Shown in pieces: positions 8,420 to 13,979 of a DNA stretch of 14,738 bases. The position numbers and the translations under genes were made by a program. Source of the DNA: Candidatus Latescibacterota bacterium (lineage in GTDB: Bacteria; Latescibacterota; UBA2968; UBA8231); NCBI GenBank assembly GCA_021295675.1, contig JAGWBY010000145.1, positions 513 to 15,250 on the forward strand, read 5' to 3'. Positions within the stretch are counted from its first letter, which is position 1. The number at the start of each line of letters is the position of its first letter. The notes below the pieces were generated by a model. That model was not told the origin of the DNA and did no database searches. It saw only the letters and a list, made by a program, of their open reading frames with translations.

Positions 8420-9238
8420 ATGGATCGAATAGCGGCCTATTACAACAGAAAGAACGAGAACCAGCGTCTCTTCAGTGGCCGGGGCGAGCTAGAATTCCTC
8501 CGCACTAAACAGATCATAGAGCAGTTTCTTCCCGATGAGACTGGTTTGTCGATAGCAGACGTTGGTGGAGGATCTGGACCGTACGCGTTCTGGCTTGCCG
8601 AGAAGGGGCACAAGGTCGCCTTGTTTGATTTGATGCCTAACCACGTTGAAGAGGCCGCGTCGATCAACAAGAAAGCGCCAAATCCGCTCACTCGGATCGA
8701 GACTGCCGATGTACGATTTCTCGAACTTGAGTCTCAGCAGTATGATGTAGTCCTACTTTTGGGACCCATGTACCATCTCACCGATGCAAACGAGCGCAGC
8801 CTAGTGTTGCGGAAGGTCGCCGATTGGCTTTCTTCCAACGGTGTCGGGTATGTGGCATATATTTCGAGGTTTGGGTCGATGTTCGATGGTTTCATAAGTG
8901 GCTTATTTGAGGATCCGGAATATCTGGATATTGTGCGGCAAGACTTAGAAACAGGTGTCCACCGTCCCAACAAGGACAATACCAAATACTTTACTGATGC
9001 CTATCTCCACCACCCGGATGAGATCGAACGGGAAGCTGAGGAGGCACATTTACAGATCGTGGACCATGTTGCCGTTGAGGGTGTGGGGTGGTTATGGCAG
9101 AATTTTGATCAAATTTGGTCGGATCCACGACAACGGACTATCATGCTTGAGATGATAAGCCGAACCGATCGAGATCGCTCTCTCTTGGGTGCGAGTGGCC
9201 ACATTCTTCTTGTTGTGAAGAGGCGAGACATCGAATAA
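8420..9238 (+). CDS. Class I SAM-dependent methyltransferase
   Basis: This is a 272-residue intact protein beginning MDRIAAYYNRKNENQRLFSG. Motif I is ADVGGGSGPYA at about 46-56, with the acidic end of strand 2 at D70 (VALFDLMP), and a motif-IV-like VVLLLGPMYHL follows. TGAGG at 8405-8409 is a suitable Shine-Dalgarno site for the ATG at 8420. A TTG at 8411 in the same frame lies too close to it. The start is 16 bases after the end of the first methyltransferase, so they form a two-gene unit. The protein is cytosolic with no membrane segment. The family includes enzymes acting on small molecules and on unknown substrates, and I cannot tell which. On the cassette reading, both methyltransferases travel together between boundaries 7602 and 9784. 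Confidence 0.88.
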   Translation: MDRIAAYYNRKNENQRLFSGRGELEFLRTKQIIEQFLPDETGLSIADVGGGSGPYAFWLAEKGHKVALFDLMPNHVEEAASINKKAPNPLTRIETADVRFLELESQQYDVVLLLGPMYHLTDANERSLVLRKVADWLSSNGVGYVAYISRFGSMFDGFISGLFEDPEYLDIVRQDLETGVHRPNKDNTKYFTDAYLHHPDEIEREAEEAHLQIVDHVAVEGVGWLWQNFDQIWSDPRQRTIMLEMISRTDRDRSLLGASGHILLVVKRRDIE

Positions 9239-9284
9239 CAGCACGGTTTGCGCTGCGGTGCCTGTGAAAGTAGATACGGCTCAG

Positions 9285-9541
9285 ATCGTCGTCGCCAAAA
9301 ATCCCTCGTCAACGCGGATGTCCGTGCCGGTGACAAAACTGCTGGCCGCGTCCGACGCGAGAAACACCGCTGCGCCGACTAGTTCCTCGGGACGGCCAAA
9401 GCGGTTCATAGGGGTGTGGGAGAGGATTTGTTGGCCGCGTTCGGTTGGGTGCCGTCGTCTTCAAAGAGCAAGCGGCGGTTTTGCTCGGCGGGGAAGAAGC
9501 TTGGGGTGATGGAGTTGACCCGCACGCCTTTGTCGGCCTAC
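9285..9541 (-). pseudogene. Partial copy of the SDR 3' end (copy 2), frameshifted
   Basis: About 257 bases match the 3' third of the complete SDR at 12480-13286 (its bases 12484-12740) with few differences. On the minus strand it encodes DKGVRVNSITP, FFPAEQNRRLLFE, RFGRPEELVGAAVFLASDA and VTGTDIRVD, ending in LATTI and a TGA. One C is missing in the run after GACGGCA (near 9463), which breaks the frame, and there is no 5' part. Left of it lies the second methyltransferase; right of it, beyond about 9545, similarity stops and a small inverted-repeat element follows. It is closer to the full gene than copy 1 is, which suggests a later duplication. Confidence 0.88.
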
Positions 9542-9582
9542 CCCCGAGCTCTCGCACTGGGACCGGACGGCCTTGTCCGCTC

Positions 9583-9679
9583 ATATAGCAACCCTAAATC
9601 ATTCAAGACTGGATTCCCGCTTGCGCGGGAATGACTTCTTATAGGCAGAAGAGACCGTGCTCATTTAGGACTGCTATAT
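9583..9679. mobile_element. MITE-like element with 17-bp terminal inverted repeats
   Basis: The left end ATATAGCAACCCTAAAT (9583-9599) and right end ATTTAGGACTGCTATAT (9663-9679) are inverted repeats matching at 15 of 17 positions. The ends overlap TA dinucleotides, which would fit a TA-targeting transposase of the IS630/Tc1 type; that assignment is inference. The 97-bp unit codes for nothing and carries a second hairpin inside. It lies directly after the truncated SDR copy and may have ended that copy. No other copy is in this window. Confidence 0.6.
9613..9632. repeat. REP-like palindrome inside the MITE-like element
   Basis: ATTCCCGC, loop TTGC, GCGGGAAT: a perfect 8-bp stem with a 4-base loop, flanked by TGG and GAC. 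The pattern GGATTCCCGC...GCGGGAATGAC is a common dispersed intergenic palindrome in many bacterial genomes. It could also act as a weak terminator, but no T run follows. Confidence 0.65.
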
Positions 9680-9693
9680 CTAGTAGCTCTTGT

Positions 9694-9737
9694 GATTGCG
9701 ACTATGAACCAAGAGACATATCTTCGTTTCGCATAAA
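9694..9737 (+). repeat. 44-bp direct repeat, copy 2
   Basis: This matches 7261-7304 at 37 of 44 positions. It begins GATTGCGACT and ends CGCATAAA, with the last bases forming the left arm of attC-like site B. In this copy the hairpin follows at once, whereas in copy 1 about 250 bases with a small ORF come between. Confidence 0.75.
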
Positions 9738-9794
9738 TAGCATCTAGCGGTCGTTACCCGAACCAATTGTTCGGGTACAAGCAGTTATGCGAAA
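9727..9794 (+). repeat. attC-like site B
   Basis: The outer arms TTTCGCATAA (9727-9736) and TTATGCGAAA (9785-9794) are perfect complements over 10 bp. The inner arms TACCCGAAC (9755-9763) and GTTCGGGTA (9769-9777) are perfect over 9 bp with a 5-base loop. Seven unpaired bases separate the inner arm from the right GTTATGC box (9784-9790), which corresponds to the R' box where cassette integration occurs; 18 bases lie on the other side. Total length is 68 bp, within the attC size range. The AAC(3) start is 25 bases after the GTT. The asymmetry between the two unpaired sides is expected for attC sites but larger than usual. Confidence 0.6.
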
Positions 9795-9808
9795 ACAAAT
9801 TATGGGTC

Positions 9809-10630
9809 ATGAGTGAACGCGAAGTTGTAGAGAAATCGGGACAACCTGCTACTATTGAATCGCTGAGGGAGGATCTAGTCGGGTTGGGCGTTGGGACTGG
9901 CATGATGATCCTGGTGCATTCATCCCTAAGCTCGATTGGCTGGGTGAGTGGTGGGCCAGTAGCCGTCATTCATGCCCTGGAGGATGTTATCGGTCCTTCG
10001 GGCACCCTCGTGATGCCTACTCACTCGACAGGTCTCACTGATCCAAGTAATTGGCAAAACCCACCTGTACCGGAAGATTGGTGGCAGATATTCCGTGATA
10101 CTGTACCTGCTTTTGACCCGGATCTCACTCCGACTCGTTCAATGGGTGCAATCGCAGAGACGTTTCGAAAACAACGGGGTGTGGTTCGAAGCTATCATCC
10201 AAAATGGTCTTTTTCGGCGTGGGGTGCTCTGGCAGAAGCCGTTGTCCAAGATCACGAACTTGCGTTCGGCATGGGAGATGGTTCCCCTCTTGCAAGAATA
10301 TACGATCTCGGCGGCTACGTCCTGTTACTTGGGGTTGGATACGACAGCAACTCGTCTATTCATCTTGCTGAATACCGTTGTGATTTTCCGGGAAAGGCAG
10401 TCGTGCAAGAAGGCGCGCCAGTGACGATCAAAGGGGAGAGACAGTGGGTGCCCTTCGACGAATTGGACCTCAGCACCAATGATTTCCAGTTGATTGGACA
10501 GGCGTTTGAGGACAGTGAAGAAGACGAGGTCATTCGCTGTGGAAAGATCGGTCTTGCGGAATGTCGATTGATGAAACAGCGACACTTGGTCGATTTCGCT
10601 ATCAAATGGATGTCCAGTAATAGATCCTGA
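9809..10630 (+). CDS. AAC(3) family aminoglycoside N-acetyltransferase
   Basis: This 273-residue intact protein belongs to the Antibiotic_NAT (AAC(3)) family, which moves an acetyl group from acetyl-CoA to the 3-amino group of deoxystreptamine aminoglycosides; some members act on other amines. Conserved blocks seen are VHSSLSSIG (36-44), GTLVMPTHS (65-73), TPTRSMGAIAE (107-117), RSYHP (127-131), FGMGDGSPLARIY (153-165) and LLLGVGYDSNSSIHLAEY (172-189). Length is typical. I start at the ATG at 9809; an in-frame TTG at 9767 lies inside the attC-like hairpin and is unlikely. There is no strong Shine-Dalgarno site. It is alone between sites B and C, the layout of a one-gene cassette. Whether it confers resistance is unknown; many chromosomal and environmental AAC(3) homologues have untested substrates. 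Confidence 0.92.
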   Translation: MSEREVVEKSGQPATIESLREDLVGLGVGTGMMILVHSSLSSIGWVSGGPVAVIHALEDVIGPSGTLVMPTHSTGLTDPSNWQNPPVPEDWWQIFRDTVPAFDPDLTPTRSMGAIAETFRKQRGVVRSYHPKWSFSAWGALAEAVVQDHELAFGMGDGSPLARIYDLGGYVLLLGVGYDSNSSIHLAEYRCDFPGKAVVQEGAPVTIKGERQWVPFDELDLSTNDFQLIGQAFEDSEEDEVIRCGKIGLAECRLMKQRHLVDFAIKWMSSNRS

Positions 10631-10648
10631 TCTCGTGAAATTTTTGTC

Positions 10649-10742
10649 TTCGTATAATAATCTGTTGCCACTGTGCCGCCTTCGGCAGCTTGGCCTCCGG
10701 CAACCCGCTATGAGGGTTCGGCAACAGGAGACGTTATGTGAA
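10649..10742 (+). repeat. attC-like site C
   Basis: The outer arms TTCGTATAA (10649-10657) and TTATGTGAA (10734-10742) pair with 7 Watson-Crick and 2 G-T pairs. Four bases further in, CTGTTGCC (10662-10669) pairs perfectly with GGCAACAG (10720-10727), and five bases separate that arm from the GTTATGTG box at 10733. The loop contains extra stems: TGCCG-CCTT-CGGCA (10674-10687) and AACCC/GGGTT (10702-10706 with 10714-10718). This nested, bulged layout resembles the longer attC sites. It begins about 20 bases after the AAC(3) stop and ends 30 bases before the APH start. Confidence 0.6.
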
Positions 10743-10771
10743 ATGAATTTTAGGCAATTCTCGAACGCAGG

Positions 10772-11566
10772 TTGACGTTGATAGTCCAAGATCTACCAGA
10801 TCCGGTCCAAGCCCATCTGAAGGATTTCGCCTCAAATGGCGACAACCTCAGGACTGAATCATGCGCCGATGTATTCTCATTTACTCATCCGAGCAAGCAG
10901 GGTTTGTTCCTCAAAATCAGAGACGCGTGCGCAGCACCACAAGAATCTGATCTTCGCGCCGAAAAAGCGGCCATGTCTTGGTTGCACGACAAACTGAGTG
11001 TGCCTAGCGTGGTCTGCTTTCACGAGGAAAACAACACTCAGTATCTGCTGATGACCCGAATCGCTGGCGTCTCTGGTGTCCACGAAGACGCCAGAATAGA
11101 TCCCCCAGGTCTGATTCGTATGTTCGCTCATGGACTTCGCGAGATTCACGCAATTCCAGTTGATTCGTGCCCATTAGATTGGCGCTTTGAACGCTATTTT
11201 GCGTGGGCGACAGACCTGATTGATTCAGGAGTGCTAGATGGTCAAATCCCCAAAGGCAGCACTAGAAATGTCCTGCGGGATGAACTGGCAAGCATACGAG
11301 ACGATCTGCCGCCAGAAGATGTAGTGTTCACCCACGGAGATTATTGCCTTCCCAACGTCATGATCCTCAATGGTCACCTGAGTGGCTACATTGATTGGGG
11401 CTATGCAGGAATAGGAGATCGATATCTCGACTTTGTTGCCGCGTACAACACCATTCGCAGAAATCTAGGTGATGAGTGGATTCCCTTGTTTTTCCGGGAG
11501 TATGGGCAAGAGTTAGATCAGGCCAAGTTGAGCGTGTATCAAAGGATCCATGACTTCGTAGACTAA
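10772..11566 (+). CDS. APH(3')-like aminoglycoside phosphotransferase
   Basis: This 264-residue protein has the length of APH(3')-II-type enzymes, which phosphorylate the 3'-hydroxyl of kanamycin-type aminoglycosides with ATP. From the TTG at 10772 the family residues fall at the expected numbers: H188 and catalytic D190 in THGDYCLPN, N195, and metal-binding D208 in SGYIDWG. The ATP lysine is probably K48 (LFLKIRD) and its glutamate partner is in RAEKAAMSWL. The C-terminal DRYLDFVAAYNTIRRNLG...EW and YQRIHDFVD match too. The start is uncertain: TTG 10772 or TTG 10778, the latter better spaced from GCAGG. It lies 30-40 bases after the GTTATG box of site C, with a DUF4440-like gene 10 bases downstream. 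Resistance function is likely by family but untested. Confidence 0.9.
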   Translation: MTLIVQDLPDPVQAHLKDFASNGDNLRTESCADVFSFTHPSKQGLFLKIRDACAAPQESDLRAEKAAMSWLHDKLSVPSVVCFHEENNTQYLLMTRIAGVSGVHEDARIDPPGLIRMFAHGLREIHAIPVDSCPLDWRFERYFAWATDLIDSGVLDGQIPKGSTRNVLRDELASIRDDLPPEDVVFTHGDYCLPNVMILNGHLSGYIDWGYAGIGDRYLDFVAAYNTIRRNLGDEWIPLFFREYGQELDQAKLSVYQRIHDFVD

Positions 11567-11576
11567 GAGGGAAATA

Positions 11577-11957
11577 ATGGAGACTGAACTTACGGCCGAA
11601 GATCGGCAACTCCTATAGCGCCTAGAAGAAGAATTGTGGCGAGAGGAAACGCGTTTCGACGTATCGAGAATGGAGGAAGTCATCGCCGAGGACTTCTTCG
11701 AGTTTGGCAGGTCTGGGCGTATCTACCAGCGCGCCGACACGCTTTCGGTACCTTCAACGCCCATAGAAGCGGTGATTCCACTTCCAGCCTTTGATGTGCG
11801 TCTTCTTTCTGAAGGGGTCGCCCAAGTAACGTACAATAGTATCGTCACCTACGGCGGAAATATCGAGGAGGCACGAAGGAGCTCAATTTGGACGCGGTCG
11901 TTTGATGGTTGGAAGCTGAGGTTCCATCAAGGGACTCCATTTTCGAGTGACGATTGA
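11577..11957 (+). pseudogene. DUF4440/SnoaL-like protein with an in-frame TAG at codon 14
   Basis: The ATG at 11577 has a good Shine-Dalgarno site (AGAGGG, 11566-11571) overlapping the APH stop. It reads METELTAEDRQLL, then TAG (11616-11618), then continues in the same frame: RLEEELWREETRFDVSRMEE, EDFFEFGRSGRIYQRADTL, SSIWTRSFDGWKLRFHQGTP. The joined product (126 residues, counting the TAG position) resembles DUF4440 proteins of the NTF2/SnoaL fold, small alpha+beta proteins of varied or unknown function. The stop falls where relatives have a residue in an LLxRLEEELW helix, so a point mutation is the simplest cause. TAG ends several other genes here, so general recoding is unlikely. Re-initiation at TTG 11634 could still yield 107 residues. 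Confidence 0.8.
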
Positions 11958-12047
11958 GCGGGCTTCTCAATTTGTCCTCAATCCTTGATAGAAGTGCAGA
12001 AGTTGCTGTGCTGTCAGGGTCTTCTTGGGTTCCAGAACCCCCACATC

Positions 12048-12112
12048 CGCATAACCCGACCGTGCGCGGCTCGGTGCATTCGCACCTTCGCGCACGGCGG
12101 GAACGTTAAGCG
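12048..12112 (+). repeat. attC-like site D
   Basis: This is the most canonical site. The left box CGCATAAC (12048-12055) pairs with GTTAAGCG (12105-12112) at 7 of 8. Four bases inside, CCGTGCGCG (12060-12068) is perfectly complementary to CGCGCACGG (12089-12097); seven bases separate that arm from the right box. The tip is another hairpin, GGTGC-ATTC-GCACC (12073-12086). GTTAAGC agrees fully with the attC R' consensus GTTRRRY. At 65 bp it has the length of the classical 59-base element. A Shine-Dalgarno site and a start codon follow within 30 bases. A smaller palindrome, GGGTTCCAGAACCC, is at 12027-12040. Confidence 0.65.
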
Positions 12113-12133
12113 AAAGCCAAAAGGAGAGAAGCA

Positions 12134-12483
12134 TTGCAGGGGCATAGACGACAAACCCACTCGACGGAAATCAAGGGTAAGCGGTACATCTGGTACACGG
12201 ATCGGCTATGGGAGCTAGCCCGAGAAAGGTGGAGAGTTTTCAGGAACTGGACCAGGACTGCTGGTTTGGCACGGGTCGTACGCCGACCATCCGAGAGGTG
12301 GCCGCTCACTGCAAACGGATCAACGAGGCCAACACCGAATTCCCCATTATTATAAACGAGAACGGTCGTCTGATGGACGGCGGTCACCGTCTGGCTCGAG
12401 CCTTGCTCGAAGGGACTACGACGATCAAGGCCGTCCAATTTGCACAGATGCCTGAGCCAGATATCATCGAGGATATTTTTTAG
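12134..12483 (+). pseudogene. ParB/sulfiredoxin-like domain protein, frameshifted near its N-terminus
   Basis: AGGAG at 12122-12126 precedes a TTG at 12134, giving an N-terminus with STEIKGKRYIWYTDRLWELA. The frame then breaks near 12221-12232, and the conserved part continues in another frame: FQELDQDCWFGTGRTPTIRE, FPIIINENGRLMDGGHRLAR, ALLEGTTTIKAVQFAQMPEP, to the TAG at 12481-12483. The MDGGHRLAxALLEG block resembles the ParB-like nuclease (DGxHR) fold seen in small stand-alone proteins of unknown role. Relatives have more residues between ELA and ELDxDCWFG, so a 3n+1 deletion is likely. An ATG at 12208 could start a 91-residue product with the conserved domain. The stop overlaps the SDR stop on the other strand. 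It follows site D, so it may be the last cassette gene. Confidence 0.75.
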
Positions 12484-13286
12484 ATCGTCGTCGCCAAAAA
12501 CCCCCCGTCAACGCGGATGTCCGTGCCGGTGACGAAGCCGCTGGCTGCGTCCGATGCGAGGAACACCGCTGCGCCGACTAACTCCTCGGGGCGGCCAAAG
12601 CGGTCCATGGGCGTGTGGGAGAGGATTTGTTGGCCGCGCTCGGTTGGGGTGCCGTCCTCTTCAAAGAGCAAGCGGCGGTTTTGCTCGGCGGGGAAAAAGC
12701 CCGGGGTGATGGAGTTGACCCGCACGCCTTTGTCGGCCCACTCCCGCGCGAGAAACTGCGTCAGGTTCAACACGGCTGCTTTGGCCGCGGAGTACGCCAC
12801 CACCCGCGAAACCGGCAGGTGGGCGGCGACCGAGGCGATGTTGATGATGCTGCCCCGGCCTCGTGCGACCATGGCCGAGCCGAATTCTTGGCAGGGCAAC
12901 AGCGCGCCAGCCCCCAAGTTTAGGTCGAAACAACGCTGCCAATCGTCGATTGTTATCGCGGCAAAGTCTAGGTCGTCGTTCAGGGTCACCTGCGGCTGAT
13001 TGCCACCGGCTGCGTTGAGGAGCACGTTGACGGGACCCAACGCCGCGACGACCGCTTCATGGGCTGCTGCGAGCGACGCTTTGTCTGTGGCGTCGCAAGC
13101 GGCGAACACGCCCGTGCCGCCTGTGGCCTCTATCGCCGCTACTCGCTTATTCCCTCGGTCTTGGTCTCGTCCCAACACTGCTACGGAGGCTCCAGCCTCG
13201 GCCAATCCTTGGGCCATTGCTCCGCCCAATACGCCAGTCCCACCGATGACTGCCGCTATTTCGCCACGCAAATTCCATTGACTCAT
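12480..13286 (-). CDS. SDR family oxidoreductase, D-mannonate/fructuronate oxidoreductase-like
   Basis: This 268-residue short-chain dehydrogenase has the cofactor motif GGTGVLGGAMA (about 15-25), NAAGG at 91-95 (the NNAG position), S152 and the catalytic pair Y165/K169 in YSAAK. LNAAGGNQPQ, PGFFPAEQNRRLL and ILSHTPMDRFGRPEEL are characteristic of the SDR group annotated as D-mannonate oxidoreductase, which interconverts mannonate and fructuronate in hexuronate breakdown; the substrate is inference. I start at the ATG at 13286, preceded by CTGGGG and one base after the DUF445 stop; the open frame upstream to 13337 is DUF445 sequence in another frame. The 3' end exists in two more decayed copies (7192 and 9285). 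It shares a 4-base overlap with the convergent ParB-like gene. Confidence 0.9.
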   Translation of the reverse strand: MSQWNLRGEIAAVIGGTGVLGGAMAQGLAEAGASVAVLGRDQDRGNKRVAAIEATGGTGVFAACDATDKASLAAAHEAVVAALGPVNVLLNAAGGNQPQVTLNDDLDFAAITIDDWQRCFDLNLGAGALLPCQEFGSAMVARGRGSIINIASVAAHLPVSRVVAYSAAKAAVLNLTQFLAREWADKGVRVNSITPGFFPAEQNRRLLFEEDGTPTERGQQILSHTPMDRFGRPEELVGAAVFLASDAASGFVTGTDIRVDGGFLATTI

Positions 13287-13287
13287 T

Positions 13288-13973
13288 TCAATACCCCAGT
13301 GCTTTAGATAACAGTCCAATAGTGCCGCCGAACACATTGCCCCAGACGATTAGCCAGCCCAAGTGCTTTCCTTGACGCGATCGGGCGTCAGTTCCTCTAG
13401 CTTGGTCTCTAGCAGGCCGTCAACCTGCTCCCGCATGGCGCTGACGTCAACGCCCGCTTCGTCGGCCAAAAGCGGCGCGATCTCGCTCCCAACCCCAACC
13501 ACGAACTGCTTGACCAGCGGCTTGACCGTCTGCGTCCCTACCAACTGGAGCATCATTCCCTGCGGCGATTCCGCCAACTCTTCGAGCTTGCGGTCGATGA
13601 TTGCGTCAACCTCGTCGGACGCCAGCACCTTTTCCACCTTTTCTCCCACATCGTCTCCGGCCATCCGCTCGGCGAAGAATCGCTCCAGATACTCTTCGTC
13701 GAAGAAGTAGCGCATGATGGCGTCTTTGACTGCTTCCCGGATGGCGCGAAATCGCGCTGGGATCACACCCGACCCGTACAGCAGGGGCACGCGGTCGAAG
13801 AGCATCTTTACGGCTAACCAGTTGGTCGCGCCGCCGGCAAAGCCAAACAAGCCAACCGCCAGCACCCATTCGCTGCCATTGACTCCCTCGACGCGCCCCC
13901 AGAGGCCCGCCACCAACAGGGCAAACGAAATTAGGTTGCTGACGTTGCCCTTTTCCCACCGCGTTTTCTTCAT
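13288..13973 (-). pseudogene. DUF445 family membrane protein, C-terminus shifted out of frame
   Basis: From the ATG at 13973 an open frame of 207 residues runs to 13350. It has a hydrophobic N-terminal region (ISFALLVAGLWG, WVLAVGLFGFAGGATNWLAV) and the DUF445 hallmark NWLAVKMLFDRVPLLYGSGV near residues 51-70, then a long charged, probably helical region. After LTPDRVK the frame ends in ESTWAG. The family's C-terminal membrane segment, HLGWLIVWGNVFGGTIGLLS and on to LGY-TGA at 13288, is present in another frame. Relatives have about nine more residues between RVK and HLGW, so a deletion of about 28 bases is likely. Function of DUF445 proteins is unknown. The gene starts 6 bases after the ddl stop and ends one base before the SDR start. 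Confidence 0.8.
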
Positions 13974-13979
13974 AGGGGC

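Larger units (their letters stand above)
7192..12483. mobile_element. Candidate integron-type gene cassette block (attC cluster without integrase), framed by SDR 3'-end copies
   Basis: All recognisable genes in this span read rightward, while both flanking operons read leftward. The span has lower GC than its neighbours, carries accessory genes (antitoxin-like ORF, methyltransferases, AAC(3), APH(3'), DUF4440-like, ParB-like), and is divided by hairpins ending in GTTATGYG or GTTAAGCG, each 25-56 bases before the next start codon. Copies of an SDR 3' end lie at 7192, 9285 and 12480. Implied cassette units run 7602-9783 (two methyltransferases), 9784-10732 (AAC(3)) and 10733-12104 (APH plus DUF4440-like). 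No tyrosine recombinase or attI is visible. The cassette reading is an inference from site structure and layout; an ordinary genomic island with structured intergenic repeats is the main alternative. Confidence 0.5.

Noticed and set aside
7561..12112. The hairpins as ordinary rho-independent terminators
   Set aside because: None is followed by a T run, and all end in the same GTTATG/GTTAAG box close to the next gene start, which terminators would not need.
7192..12483. An integrase or transposase gene for the accessory block
   Set aside because: None of the frames here shows tyrosine or serine recombinase or DDE transposase motifs. The block is therefore called an array without integrase within this window.
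13287..13337. Possible N-terminal extension of the SDR (MCSAALLDCYLKHWGIE)
   Set aside because: These bases encode the DUF445 C-terminus in another frame, and the ATG at 13286 has a better ribosome site and the normal SDR N-terminus.
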